Shown piece after piece: positions 26,897-35,269 of a DNA stretch of 64,000 nucleotides (position 1 is the first letter of the stretch; every line of letters starts with the position of its first letter). The DNA comes from an uncultured Alphaproteobacteria bacterium (GTDB taxonomy: Bacteria; Pseudomonadota; Alphaproteobacteria; RF32; CAG-239). The DNA is taken from NCBI GenBank assembly GCA_910584385.1, contig CAJUAK010000005.1:1-64000 (forward strand). Direction: 5' to 3'. Both the position numbers and the translations under genes were made by a program. The notes under the pieces are model-generated. The model was not told the origin of the DNA, did no database searches, and saw only the letters and a list, made by a program, of their open reading frames with translations.

Positions 26897-27391
26897 TTAT
26901 GAAGACGCTTTTTCCGACCAGTTTTTAAGAATCCAAGAAGATGAATTTGCTTTGTTTTCGCCGCCAACGCCAAATTCTAAAGAAACGCCGCATTCTTTGC
27001 ATACGGGTTCTTCGGGAATGTTTTCCTTGGTGCGGTCTCCGCCGTTTGCAAATACCAGGTCATCATGCGGATATTTTGCCCGGGCTTTCCTGATGCCGTC
27101 GCCGGCGGAATTGTCAGCGTCATCAAAAGCTAAAACATCTATTACGTTTTTTAGATTTTCACAGATTATTTTACGGGTTTTGAAATCCATAAAATTTTTG
27201 CCTTTTTTGCGGCACAGCCATTCATCCGAATTAAGAAGAAGAACGACACCATCACTTTTTTGGGCGCTGGCGTTAATCATGGCAATATGCCCCTCATGAA
27301 GGGGATCAAAGCCGCCGCTGACTATGTAATATTTAGGCACTGTTTCCATCCTTTTTATAAAGCGGCCGGAAATTGTGAGGAGCCTTGACAT
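26897..27391 (-). CDS. cytidylyl/adenylyltransferase-like nucleotidyltransferase
   Basis: A 164-residue HIGH-superfamily nucleotidyltransferase. VSGGFDPLHEGHIAMI contains the HxGH nucleotide-binding motif, FKTRKIICENL and FANGGDR follow in the expected order. Relatives make CDP-glycerol or ADP-heptose; the substrate is not decidable here. Start choice is open: ATG 27391 has TAGGA 4 nt before it; ATG 27349 has none; GTG 27340 has AAGGA 8 nt away and begins exactly at the conserved strand. It is the first gene of the polysaccharide operon. Confidence 0.75.
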   Translation of the reverse strand: MSRLLTISGRFIKRMETVPKYYIVSGGFDPLHEGHIAMINASAQKSDGVVLLLNSDEWLCRKKGKNFMDFKTRKIICENLKNVIDVLAFDDADNSAGDGIRKARAKYPHDDLVFANGGDRTKENIPEEPVCKECGVSLEFGVGGENKANSSSWILKNWSEKASS

Positions 27392-27727
27392 GAGATCCTA
27401 AACAGCTTTTAAAACCTTGGTTTTTGGACATGGCTGTTTTTCCGGCCTTGATTGTTTCAAAATCCCGAAAGGATGAAATCCATAACAACAGGCAAATTCT
27501 GAAACGGCGTGATATGTCCGTTTCAGGCAATGGGTACTAAAACACAATTTTATAATAATTGCTTGTCAAGGATTTATACCTTAAGGGTATGAGAGTAGTT
27601 TTGCATTTTAGTTTTGGTTTTGCAAGTACTTTTTTGTCAATGTGAAAAAAGCCTGATTTTTTGCGTTGCTTTTTTGCTTCTATGCGTTTATCCTAGGCGG
27701 CAGAAAGAAAATTACAGGAGATAAACC
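27392..27727. other. divergent intergenic region
   Basis: This 336-bp stretch separates the leftward polysaccharide operon from the rightward yqeY-dnaG operon and must hold both promoters. A minus-strand TTGACA occurs at 27569-27564, but no good -10 lies at the right distance. A near-palindrome with a TTAA centre spans 27576-27590. No RNA gene or convincing ORF was seen. Confidence 0.4.
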
Positions 27728-28186
27728 ATGTTAAGAGACGATTTGCAAAAAACTTTAAAGGAATCCATGTTGAACAAAGACACACAGACAGTCAGCGCTG
27801 TGCGTTTGATTATTGCGGGCATGAAGGAAAAAGATGTTGAGGCGCGCGGCAAGGGATTGGAAAAAGCTTCGGATGAAGATTTGATGGCGATGATGCAGAA
27901 TATGATTAAGCAGCGCAATGATTCTATAAAGATGTATGTTGACGGCAACCGCCAGGATTTGGCTGATAAAGAATTGTCTGAGATTAAAGTTATCGAACGC
28001 TTTTTGCCCAAACAAATGAGCGATGCGGAAATTGAAGATGTGGTTAAAGCCATCATTGCTTCTACCGGTGCCGCTTCCATGAAAGATATGGGCAAGGTTA
28101 TGGGAGCGCTTAAGGCGCAGTATGTCGGCAAGCTTGATTTTGGCAAAGCCAATATTGTGGTTAAAAACTGCTTGTCCGGAAACTAA
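27728..28186 (+). CDS. YqeY/GatB-tail family protein
   Basis: A 152-residue protein with the YqeY pattern: LKESMLNKDTQTVSAVRLIIAGMKEKDVEARGKG, then MMQNMIKQRNDSIKMY and IEVVERFLPKQMSDAEIEDVV-like sequence, ending GKVMGALKAQYVGKLDFGKANIVVK. The family shares its helical domain with GatB and GlnRS extensions and probably binds tRNA; the exact role is unknown. AGGAG lies upstream and the stop overlaps the dnaG ATG (TAATG). yqeY beside dnaG-rpoD is common in alphaproteobacteria. Confidence 0.9.
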   Translation: MLRDDLQKTLKESMLNKDTQTVSAVRLIIAGMKEKDVEARGKGLEKASDEDLMAMMQNMIKQRNDSIKMYVDGNRQDLADKELSEIKVIERFLPKQMSDAEIEDVVKAIIASTGAASMKDMGKVMGALKAQYVGKLDFGKANIVVKNCLSGN

Positions 28187-29997
28187 TGGCTTCTGTGGAC
28201 TTACAGAAATTTTTAGATGAAATCAGGGCGCGCGTTTCCATTGTGGATGTGGTCGGCGCCAAGGTTAAACTTGTGCGGAAAGGGCGGGAGTTTCAGGCTT
28301 GCTGCCCTTTCCATAATGAAAAAACGCCGTCTTTCACTGTGAATGAGGCGAAAGGGTTTTACCATTGCTTTGGCTGCGGCGCCCATGGCGATATTGTCAA
28401 ATTTGAGATGGAGGCCAACAACCTTCCGTTTATGGAGGCCGTTGAAAAACTGGCGAATAAAGCCGGCCTTCCTATGCCGAAATTTTCTAAAGAGCAGCAT
28501 GAAGAAAGCGAAAAAAAGGCTTCTTTATATGATATTATGGAATTGGCGGCACAGTTTTTTGAAAAGAACTTGCAACTGCCTTCAGGCGCTGCGGCCAGGG
28601 ATTATCTGGCCAGGCGCGGTTTTGGTGAGGATATCGTTTCTAAGTTCCGTTTGGGATATGCCCCGGCAAATAACGGCCTGCACGCTTTGCTGCGTTCTAA
28701 AAACGTGGCTGAAAAAGATATGGGAGAGCTGGGGTTGGTTTCTTTGGCGGAGAACAACACTTCCAAACGCACTTTTGATTTCTTTCGCGACCGGGTTATG
28801 ATTCCGATTTTTGACAAACGGGGCAGGGTTATCGGTTTTGGCGGACGGGTGATGAATGACGGGCAGCCAAAATATTTGAATTCTCCCGAAACGCCGTTGT
28901 TTAACAAAAGGCGGATGCTTTATAATTACCATTATGCCCGGGATGATGCAGATTCTAAAAAGAACTTGCTTTTATGCGAAGGGTATATGGATGTTATTGC
29001 CCTTGATAAATATGGCTTTCACAATGCCGTTGCGCCGCTTGGTACGGCTTTGACGGAGGAACAAATTCAGGAAGCTTGGAAAATTTGCAGCGAACCGCTT
29101 TGCTGTTTTGACGGTGATAATGCCGGCATAAAGGCTGCCATGCGGGCCGCAGACCGGGTTTTGCCGATTTTAAAGCCGGGAAACTCGCTGCGTTTTCTTT
29201 TCTTGCCGGACCGACAGGATCCTGACGAGTTTTTGAAGGCGAAGGGGCGCGATGCCTTTGAAGCTTTCATGCAGGAGACACAGCCGTTAAAAGATATTTT
29301 ATGGCGAAAAAATATTGAGGGGCGCGATATTTCTACCCCCGAACAAAAAGCGCTGATTGAGAAAAACGTAAAGGAAGAAGTCGCCCGCATTGCCGATGAA
29401 ACGGTTAAAGGCTATTATGTTCAGGAAATGCAGGATAAAATATACAATGAGCTTGGGCGGGGAGCCAGAAGGCAGAATCATTCCAATTATGCTTCAAAGC
29501 ATTTGCCTCCGGCTGAAAAAAAGGCTGTTGCCCGCCCGAAAACGAATTTAGACGACCTTTGTGCCCGCTTTGTTGTTTCCGCTTTGGTTTGCTATCCCGA
29601 ACTTATTGAAGATTATGAAGAAAAACTGCTCAATTTTGAAATCGAAAATCCAAAGGTGAAGGCTTTGCTCCAGGCATTGCTAGATAAGGCGCAGGAAGGA
29701 GAAACCCTTACTTTTGAAACGGCGATTGACTATTTTTCTAAAATCGGTTTGGGTAAAGACTGCGAAACTTTGTTAGAATTTAAACTTATGAAGCAGCAGA
29801 ACCCCGATATTTTAAAAATGCGCGAAAATTTGGATTTGCGTATTGTGGAATCCCAAATCCGCCAGCTTGAGGCGGAAATTCGCGAATCGCTGCGCATCTT
29901 GGAAGGCTCCGATTCGTTTTCTGATGAAGAATATAAGAAATATCAGTTTTTGAAAAACGAATTGCAGCAATTATATGTTATGCAAAATATAGAATAA
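28186..29997 (+). CDS. dnaG: DNA primase
   Basis: A 603-residue primase that makes RNA primers at the replication fork. The CHC2 zinc finger uses Cys40, His43, Cys61 and Cys64 (CCPFHNEKTPSF, YHCFGCGAHGD). The catalytic TOPRIM core has LLLCEGYMDVIAL, APLGTALTEEQI and CCFDGDNAG. Residues after about 430 form the helicase-binding helical domain. It lies between yqeY and rpoD, echoing the widely conserved macromolecular-synthesis arrangement. Confidence 0.97.
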   Translation: MASVDLQKFLDEIRARVSIVDVVGAKVKLVRKGREFQACCPFHNEKTPSFTVNEAKGFYHCFGCGAHGDIVKFEMEANNLPFMEAVEKLANKAGLPMPKFSKEQHEESEKKASLYDIMELAAQFFEKNLQLPSGAAARDYLARRGFGEDIVSKFRLGYAPANNGLHALLRSKNVAEKDMGELGLVSLAENNTSKRTFDFFRDRVMIPIFDKRGRVIGFGGRVMNDGQPKYLNSPETPLFNKRRMLYNYHYARDDADSKKNLLLCEGYMDVIALDKYGFHNAVAPLGTALTEEQIQEAWKICSEPLCCFDGDNAGIKAAMRAADRVLPILKPGNSLRFLFLPDRQDPDEFLKAKGRDAFEAFMQETQPLKDILWRKNIEGRDISTPEQKALIEKNVKEEVARIADETVKGYYVQEMQDKIYNELGRGARRQNHSNYASKHLPPAEKKAVARPKTNLDDLCARFVVSALVCYPELIEDYEEKLLNFEIENPKVKALLQALLDKAQEGETLTFETAIDYFSKIGLGKDCETLLEFKLMKQQNPDILKMRENLDLRIVESQIRQLEAEIRESLRILEGSDSFSDEEYKKYQFLKNELQQLYVMQNIE

Positions 29998-30062
29998 TCA
30001 ATATGTTATGGACACCGCATGCTGCGGGTATATTTTTTTGCGCTTTTTTTATGTGAAAAATG

Positions 30063-30091
30063 TTGACATTCCAGGCAGATATCTTTACAAG
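30063..30091 (+). promoter_or_regulatory. sigma-70-type promoter of rpoD
   Basis: TTGACA (30063-30068) and TACAAG (30086-30091) with a 17-bp spacer, giving a start near 30098 and a leader of about 42 nt. It shows that rpoD can be transcribed apart from dnaG. Confidence 0.55.
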
Positions 30092-30139
30092 CTACAAAAG
30101 CTATTAGTGTATTTAAAATCGATTTTTTAGGAAATAGTT

Positions 30140-32221
30140 ATGTCAGATATTGAAAATCCGGATGCATATGAAGGACATACTAATGACGCGCCTTTGATGG
30201 AAACTTTGGGAAGTGCTGTCAAACGGCTTATAGAAAAAGGGAAAGACCGCGGTTATATCACGGTTGAAGAGTTAAACAAAGTTTTGCCCGCTGAGCGGGA
30301 ATCTTCCGAGCAAATTGAAGATATTATGGCTTGTATCTCTGATATGGGGATTAGCCTGATTAATGAATCCGAGGTTGACAGCTTTGTCCCGGAAATCATT
30401 GAAGATGACAATGATGATTATGACGAGGATGAAGGCGGCAACTTTGATGAGAAAGACCTTGGCCGCAATGACGACCCGGTACGCATGTATCTGAAAGAAA
30501 TGGGAACTGTCGAATTATTGTCCCGGGAAGGCGAAATTGCTATCGCCAAACGTATTGAGGCCGGCAAGACCGTTATGATTGACGGTTTGTGCGAAAGCCC
30601 GATGACGATTAAAGCCATCGCCGGCTGGCGCGATGAGCTGGTTAACGGCACAATGCAATTGCGCGACATTGTTGATTTGGAAATGATGTATGGCGATGAT
30701 GTCGATGCTTTGGCGTTTGAAGATGATGACGCCGTTTCCGGCGATGATGATTTTGACAAGGTTGCGGAAGAAGTTGCCACAAAAGAAAATCTTGATGATC
30801 TTGATGATGACCTTACGGATGATATGGAGCTTGAAGACGCGGTTGATGATGACGATGATGCCGATGAAAATTCTGATGAGCTCATTAATGATGAAGATGC
30901 CGAACATCATGAAGACGGTGATGAAGACGAAGACGGCCTTGGCGGAAGAGCTTCGGCATCAGTAGCCGCGATGGAAGAGGCGTTGTTAGAACCTGTTTTG
31001 GATATCCTTAACAAAATTTCTGGTTATTATGACGATTTGAAAAAAATCCAAAGCCAAAGGGTTTCTGCCATTATTGCCGGAAAGAAAGTTACGCCTGCAG
31101 TTGAAAAACATTATGTTCAGGTTAAAAAAGAACTTGTAGAGTTAATGAGTTCTATCCATTTGAATGCAACGCGCATTGAGCAGTTGGTCGAACAGCTTAA
31201 CGGGCTGAATAAACGTTTGATGGGTTTAGAAGGAAAATTATTGCGTTATGCCACATCTTGTAAAGTAAAACGTGAAGATTTTCTGGAGGCATATCAAAAA
31301 TCTGAACTTGACCCGAATTGGCTGGAAAATGTTTCTAAAAAGAAAGACAAACACTGGCAGGCATTCGTTGAAAAATATGGCGTGGAAATTGTCGAACTCA
31401 GAGATTCTATTGCCCAGATGGCGCAAGAATGCGGGTTGCCTATCTCTGAATACCGCCGTATGGTTGACGTGATTAAGCGCGGCGAACGCGAGGCAGAACG
31501 CGCAAAGAAGGAAATGATTGAAGCGAACCTGCGTTTGGTTATTTCTATTGCTAAAAAATATACAAACCGCGGTCTGCAGTTTTTGGATTTAATCCAAGAA
31601 GGAAATATCGGCTTGATGAAAGCCGTAGATAAATTTGAATACCGCCGCGGTTACAAATTTTCGACATATGCAACTTGGTGGATTAGGCAGGCGATTACCC
31701 GCTCTATTGCCGATCAGGCGCGCACAATCCGTATTCCGGTTCATATGATTGAGACAATTAATAAATTGGTGCGTACGTCGCGGCAGATGCTTTCAGAAAT
31801 GGGGCGCGAGCCTGTTCCTGAGGAGTTGGCGGCACGTTTGTCTATGCCTTTGGAAAAAGTACGCAAAGTCATGAAAATTGCCAAAGAGCCGGTTTCTTTG
31901 GAAGCGCCGGTCGGCGATGAAGAAGATTCATCTTTGGGCGATTTTATTGCGGATGATAATGCTTTGCAGCCTTTGGATTCTGCAATTCATTCGAATTTGA
32001 AAGAAACATGCACGCGGATTTTGGCATCTTTAACGCCGAGAGAAGAACGCGTTTTGCGTATGAGGTTTGGTATTGGCATGAATACGGATCATACTTTGGA
32101 AGAAGTCGGGCAACAGTTTAACGTTACCCGCGAGCGTATCCGCCAGATTGAAGCGAAAGCTTTGCGCAAGCTCAAACATCCGAGCCGTTCCCGCAAGCTG
32201 CGGTCGTTTTTGGATCAATAA
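30140..32221 (+). CDS. rpoD: housekeeping sigma factor RpoD
   Basis: A 693-residue primary sigma factor. Region 1.1 is at the N-terminus, region 1.2 has [29 protein letters not shown], region 2 has [62 protein letters not shown] sequence, and region 4.2 has [18 protein letters not shown]. The non-conserved region between 1.2 and 2 contains very acidic Asp-rich tracts (about 197-270), and another acidic run lies at 92-108. AGGAAA precedes the ATG. A terminator follows. Confidence 0.98.
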   Translation: MSDIENPDAYEGHTNDAPLMETLGSAVKRLIEKGKDRGYITVEELNKVLPAERESSEQIEDIMACISDMGISLINESEVDSFVPEIIEDDNDDYDEDEGGNFDEKDLGRNDDPVRMYLKEMGTVELLSREGEIAIAKRIEAGKTVMIDGLCESPMTIKAIAGWRDELVNGTMQLRDIVDLEMMYGDDVDALAFEDDDAVSGDDDFDKVAEEVATKENLDDLDDDLTDDMELEDAVDDDDDADENSDELINDEDAEHHEDGDEDEDGLGGRASASVAAMEEALLEPVLDILNKISGYYDDLKKIQSQRVSAIIAGKKVTPAVEKHYVQVKKELVELMSSIHLNATRIEQLVEQLNGLNKRLMGLEGKLLRYATSCKVKREDFLEAYQKSELDPNWLENVSKKKDKHWQAFVEKYGVEIVELRDSIAQMAQECGLPISEYRRMVDVIKRGEREAERAKKEMIEANLRLVISIAKKYTNRGLQFLDLIQEGNIGLMKAVDKFEYRRGYKFSTYATWWIRQAITRSIADQARTIRIPVHMIETINKLVRTSRQMLSEMGREPVPEELAARLSMPLEKVRKVMKIAKEPVSLEAPVGDEEDSSLGDFIADDNALQPLDSAIHSNLKETCTRILASLTPREERVLRMRFGIGMNTDHTLEEVGQQFNVTRERIRQIEAKALRKLKHPSRSRKLRSFLDQ

Positions 32222-32225
32222 CAGC

Positions 32226-32257
32226 AAAGCCGCAAAATTGAATTTGCGGCTTTCTTT
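32226..32257 (+). terminator. terminator of rpoD
   Basis: An 11-bp stem (32226-32236 with 32243-32253) followed by a T-rich tract; the next gene begins 13 bp later. Confidence 0.8.
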
Positions 32258-32269
32258 TTACGAGGCTAC

Positions 32270-33106
32270 ATGATTAACAAATTAAAACAATTTATAAAAC
32301 GGGCAGGGGCTTACTCGCTTGAGAAGCGGCATGCTGCCGAACATCAATTGTCTTTTAAATCAGGCGCCGATGCGGCAAAAGGCATTGTAACGGAAGTTGA
32401 TACGGCTATAAGCCGGATGTTCAAAGAATTTGTCGGAAGCAATTTTGCGGATTTAAAATATATGATTATTGATGAAGAAAGTATCGCGGAATTGTCAGGG
32501 GATGTTTTTGAGCTTTGCGCACAGACAGATTATCAGTTTGTTATTGATCCGATTGACGGAACAATGAATTATGCCGCCGATATTCCGATGTATGGTATCA
32601 CGATTGGCGTTTTAAAGCATGGATGTCCGTGGCTGGGCATAATGTATGCTCCGGCAACCGGAGAGCTGGTTTATACGGACGGAAAGGCGGTTTATTGCGA
32701 ATGTAACGGAAAAACAGAGATTATAGAAGCGGGCAAAGCATCTGTTTCCCGAGTTGTTTTGGGGCATGCGTGGAAGCTGCATTTGAAACCAAATCATTTT
32801 GACGGGAAGCTGATTCTGCATGATTACTTTTCCGCGGTTATTTATTGCCTTTATATGGCTCTGGGACGTGTCAGAGGCGCGTTTATTCAGGCAAATTTGT
32901 GGGATATTGCCGGCGGTTGGGCTGTTTGCAAATTGCTTGGAATGGGATTGTATGATTATGAAAGCGGCAAAGAAATGACAACCTTTACGCCGGAGTTTTT
33001 TCAGGAAAACTGTCATGTTAGAAATATGCAGATTTTGTGCTTTCGAAAAGATTTTGAAATGCTGAAAGATTTAACAACGGGGATTTCTGTTGCGGATGGC
33101 GGTTAA
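32270..33106 (+). CDS. inositol monophosphatase family protein
   Basis: A 278-residue lithium-sensitive-type phosphatase. Metal ligands are visible as Glu70 in IDEES, and Asp93/Asp96 in DPIDGTMNY, with WDIAGGWAVCKLLG at the C-terminal site. Substrates of relatives include inositol phosphate, fructose 1,6-bisphosphate and 3'-phosphoadenosine nucleotides; sequence alone does not choose among them. GAGG precedes the ATG, just after the rpoD terminator. Confidence 0.88.
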   Translation: MINKLKQFIKRAGAYSLEKRHAAEHQLSFKSGADAAKGIVTEVDTAISRMFKEFVGSNFADLKYMIIDEESIAELSGDVFELCAQTDYQFVIDPIDGTMNYAADIPMYGITIGVLKHGCPWLGIMYAPATGELVYTDGKAVYCECNGKTEIIEAGKASVSRVVLGHAWKLHLKPNHFDGKLILHDYFSAVIYCLYMALGRVRGAFIQANLWDIAGGWAVCKLLGMGLYDYESGKEMTTFTPEFFQENCHVRNMQILCFRKDFEMLKDLTTGISVADGG

Positions 33107-33141
33107 AAAAAGTGCAGCATTTGCGGCGCTGCACTTTTTTT
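33105..33141. terminator. bidirectional terminator
   Basis: A 14-bp stem (33105-33118 with 33128-33141) made of seven A/T pairs and a GC core ends both the phosphatase gene and the convergent 33156 gene. Confidence 0.9.
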
Positions 33142-33155
33142 ATGGGAAAGATAAA

Positions 33156-33527
33156 TCAAGCGGTCAATATGTCCAGGCATTCAAACATAATGCGAATATG
33201 TTGTTTGGTGCCGGTGGTTATCGTGTTGCACATTCCTTCTTTCCCCATCTCATCAAAGCGTTTGTAGCTTTTGGAATGGGTGAGGCCGAGGAGCTTGCGG
33301 CGGATGAGGGTCATCGCCATTTTATCACGATATTCGCCAGCAAGGACATCTTGCAGCGCAAGGATGATGCAGCCGGAGATTTGGTAGAGGTCTAACAGAA
33401 GCTCTTTTGAACCCGGCAGCCCTGTCTTCCAGCCTTCGCGGATATCATTGGCCCAGCCGCTGCGGTAGAGCTGCAGGTCATTAATCTGTTCCTTGACGTC
33501 GTTTACGTTTACTTCAATTTTTGCCAT
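33156..33527 (-). CDS. orphan 123-residue protein
   Basis: A small cytoplasmic protein of unknown function, helical, with a core DLYQISGCIILALQDVLAGEYRDKMAMTLI-like hydrophobic stretch flanked by charged helices; it is not clearly transmembrane. The leader has no Shine-Dalgarno, carries a GTTAATAAT box (plus strand 33585-33593) and an 8-bp hairpin 20 nt before the ATG. It has its own promoter and terminator, so it is a stand-alone unit. Confidence 0.65.
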   Translation of the reverse strand: MAKIEVNVNDVKEQINDLQLYRSGWANDIREGWKTGLPGSKELLLDLYQISGCIILALQDVLAGEYRDKMAMTLIRRKLLGLTHSKSYKRFDEMGKEGMCNTITTGTKQHIRIMFECLDILTA

Positions 33528-33546
33528 ATTAAATCTGTTTTTTTAG

Positions 33547-33579
33547 AGAGGGAAATTTTTAATAAGTTTCGTTCCCTCT
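33547..33579 (-). other. leader hairpin of the 33156-33527 gene
   Basis: A perfect 8-bp stem (33547-33554 with 33572-33579) with a 17-nt loop lies in the untranslated leader close to the start codon; it may affect translation or stability. Confidence 0.4.
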
Positions 33580-33618
33580 GATTGGTTAATAATAGTCTTA
33601 ATATATTTTAACGTTTTT

Positions 33619-33646
33619 AATATACATTTTTTGTTTATTTTGTCAA
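33619..33646 (-). promoter_or_regulatory. consensus promoter of the 33156-33527 gene
   Basis: Minus-strand TTGACA (33646-33641) and TATATT (33624-33619) are spaced 16 bp apart. The leader would be about 85 nt. Confidence 0.6.
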
Positions 33647-33711
33647 GTATATTTTGTTGATTTTTAGATTGTTAAAAACTATGATGATTGTGTTTGAAAA
33701 TTTTATTAGAG

Positions 33712-34203
33712 ATGGACATGCTGCAGAGCTTTGAACCTTTTGTCGATAAGAAAACGCGAATTTTAGTTATCGGAACTATGCCGGGGGAAGCTTCATTGAA
33801 TGCCGGCGAATATTATGCTTATAAGCATAATGTCTTTTGGCGTCTTGCCTCTGAATTATTTAATGAACAGCGTCCTTTTGATGATTATGCGCAAAAATTA
33901 TCCTGCTTGAGGAAACAGGCAATAGGCTTATGGGATAATTTGCGCTTTTGTGAAAGGTGCGGGAGTTTGGACAGCAATATCAAAAATGCTGTTCCGAATA
34001 ATTTTGAAAAATTATTTAAGGAATATCCTTCTATTTGCCGGTTAGCGTTTAATGGGCAGCAATCTTATAAGTTTTTTAAGAAGTTTCATCCGCAGCTGCT
34101 TGATAAATATCAATATTTTGTTTTGCCATCGACGAGCCCGGCCAATGCTTCAATTTCTTATGATAAGAAATTGGAATTGTGGCGCGAGGCGGTTTGTTTG
34201 TGA
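33712..34203 (+). CDS. DNA-deoxyinosine glycosylase (UDG superfamily)
   Basis: A 163-residue glycosylase of the uracil-DNA glycosylase fold. ILVIGTMPGEASLNAGEYYAYKHNVFW (from about residue 17) carries the active-site GTMPG loop, AIGLWDNLRFCERCGSLDSNI the middle motif, and LPSTSPANASISYDKKLELW the DNA-intercalation motif. Family members remove hypoxanthine. ATG 33712 or 33718 can both start it; an upstream TTG is less likely. It is the first gene after a leftward orphan and precedes a DUF1847 gene by 15 bp. Confidence 0.85.
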   Translation: MDMLQSFEPFVDKKTRILVIGTMPGEASLNAGEYYAYKHNVFWRLASELFNEQRPFDDYAQKLSCLRKQAIGLWDNLRFCERCGSLDSNIKNAVPNNFEKLFKEYPSICRLAFNGQQSYKFFKKFHPQLLDKYQYFVLPSTSPANASISYDKKLELWREAVCL

Positions 34204-34218
34204 AAGAAAGGGAATGAA

Positions 34219-34665
34219 ATGATAGGCGATTATAATGAAAAAGACAAAGAAATGATGGTTGTTTCCGCAAAAGCCAGAAGTAAATCGCGTTTACAGGAAT
34301 TAATAGAATTTGCGAAGATATCTGGTTTTAAAAAGCTTGGAATAGCCAATTGCAAATCTGTTCAGCCTTATGCGGATAAGCTTTTGGAAAAACTTGCTGC
34401 GGCTGGTTTTGAGGTTGTGTCTGTAAATTGCAGAGACAGCGGTTTAGATGCATGTATGATTTGTGATGATATGAAAGGCCCGTGCTGCGATCCGCTTTCC
34501 CAGGCGGCTTATTTGAATGCGCAAGAGACAGATATGAATATAAATGTGGGATTGTGCCTTGGGCATGGCTTGCTGTTTCAAAAATATTCCAAGGCTTTGG
34601 TAACAACATTTTTAGTTAAGGATTTTGCATATAAACATAATATGGCGGCAGCACTAGAAGAATAG
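34219..34665 (+). CDS. DUF1847-like putative metal-binding protein
   Basis: A 148-residue protein with the DUF1847 order: ELIEFAKISGFKKLGIANC, LEKLAAAGFEVVSVNCRDS, GPCCDPLSQAAYLNAQETDMNINVGLCLGHGLLF and FLVKDFAYKHNMAAALEE. Conserved Cys residues point to metal binding. Most relatives carry an extra N-terminal CxxC segment, which is absent here. The gene likely shares a transcript with the glycosylase. Confidence 0.8.
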   Translation: MIGDYNEKDKEMMVVSAKARSKSRLQELIEFAKISGFKKLGIANCKSVQPYADKLLEKLAAAGFEVVSVNCRDSGLDACMICDDMKGPCCDPLSQAAYLNAQETDMNINVGLCLGHGLLFQKYSKALVTTFLVKDFAYKHNMAAALEE

Positions 34666-34675
34666 TTTTTTTTGC

Positions 34676-34704
34676 TTGACTATGTAAAATAATTATCTTA
34701 TTTT
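34676..34704 (+). promoter_or_regulatory. promoter of the CAU tRNA gene
   Basis: TTGACT (34676-34681) and TATTTT (34699-34704) with a 17-bp spacer; start near 34711, 11 nt before the tRNA. Confidence 0.6.
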
Positions 34705-34721
34705 CTTTTTTGCGAACCGGC

Positions 34722-34798
34722 GGGTCCATAGCTCAGTTGGTTAGAGCAGGCCGCTCATAACGGTCTGGTCGTTGGTTCGAGTCCATCTGGACCCACCA
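34722..34798 (+). tRNA. tRNA with anticodon CAT (elongator Met or Ile2)
   Basis: A 77-nt cloverleaf with encoded CCA: acceptor GGGTCCA/TGGACCC, D arm GCTCAGTTGGTTAGAGC, anticodon loop CTCATAA, T loop TTCGAGT. The perfect G1-C72 acceptor pair rules out initiator tRNA; Met versus lysidine-modified Ile cannot be settled by eye. The T stem has one T:T mismatch (second pair). Its 3' end is repeated at 34968-34988. Confidence 0.93.
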
Positions 34799-34988
34799 TA
34801 ATAAAAACCCTCCCTTGTGGAGGGTTTTTATTATGTAAGTTATGACAGCTCGAACCAACGGAAAGTTGGTTTGACTACAAGGACTAGGCGAGACGGGCGT
34901 ATCTCCGGTTTGCTCGGAAGAGTAAAAGTCCGCCCGTGCGGTCAAGGCTTTGAAAAAGCCGAAGGTCAGTCCATCTGGACCCACCATA
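34780..34988. repeat. 21-bp tRNA 3'-end direct repeat flanking a structured spacer
   Basis: The tRNA's last part (GTCCATCTGGACCCACCATA and the preceding A, 34780-34800) recurs exactly at 34968-34988. Between the copies lie the tRNA terminator, an inverted copy of the T-arm (34850-34859 is the reverse complement of 34771-34780), and GC-rich hairpins (34853-34859 with 34865-34871; 34946-34950 with 34956-34960). This resembles an att-like scar or a tRNA-derived repeat. Confidence 0.75.
34797..34835 (+). terminator. terminator of the CAU tRNA
   Basis: A perfect 17-bp stem (34797-34813 with 34819-34835) with a CTTGT loop. The stem starts inside the CCA end. Confidence 0.9.
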
Positions 34989-35145
34989 GTTAACAACTCC
35001 TATATCAGATTTTGGGAGAAGGTTACGAACTCGTTTGTTTATATTCCTTTATTTTTCAATGGGTTAACCTAGTAACATAAATTTATAAAAAAGAGGAACG
35101 ATTTTTTCATTTTCAGCGGGTGTTTTTATCGAAAGGAGAACACTA

Positions 35146-35229
35146 ATGAAAACAGATAGTGCTTTATTTAAATGTTATAACAAAGCAGAGCAGCCTTTGC
35201 TCTCCATTATCAAAGCGATGACTGACTAG
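35146..35229 (+). CDS. possible 27-residue peptide
   Basis: A short ORF, MKTDSALFKCYNKAEQPLLS and seven further residues, preceded by AAAGGAGAA with 5-nt spacing. The start signal is better than that of many larger genes nearby. It might be a genuine small protein, a leader peptide or the first codons of a decayed gene; no family is recognised. Confidence 0.3.
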   Translation: MKTDSALFKCYNKAEQPLLSIIKAMTD

Positions 35230-35269
35230 GGAACAGAATATAAAAATATGAACTTAACTGAACAGCGAA

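Noticed and set aside
27333..27530. Minus-strand 65-codon frame before the nucleotidyltransferase gene
   Set aside because: It shows no motif or Shine-Dalgarno and sits in the promoter region of the operon.
27541..27569. Promoter for the polysaccharide operon from TTGACA at 27569-27564
   Set aside because: No acceptable -10 hexamer lies 16-18 bp downstream, so it was not listed as a promoter.
30418..30910. Minus-strand Ser- and Ile-rich frames in rpoD
   Set aside because: They are the low-complexity shadow of the Asp-rich rpoD insert.
34733..34996. Minus-strand 87-codon frame over the CAU tRNA
   Set aside because: It overlaps the tRNA and its duplicated end; such frames near tRNAs are well-known false genes.
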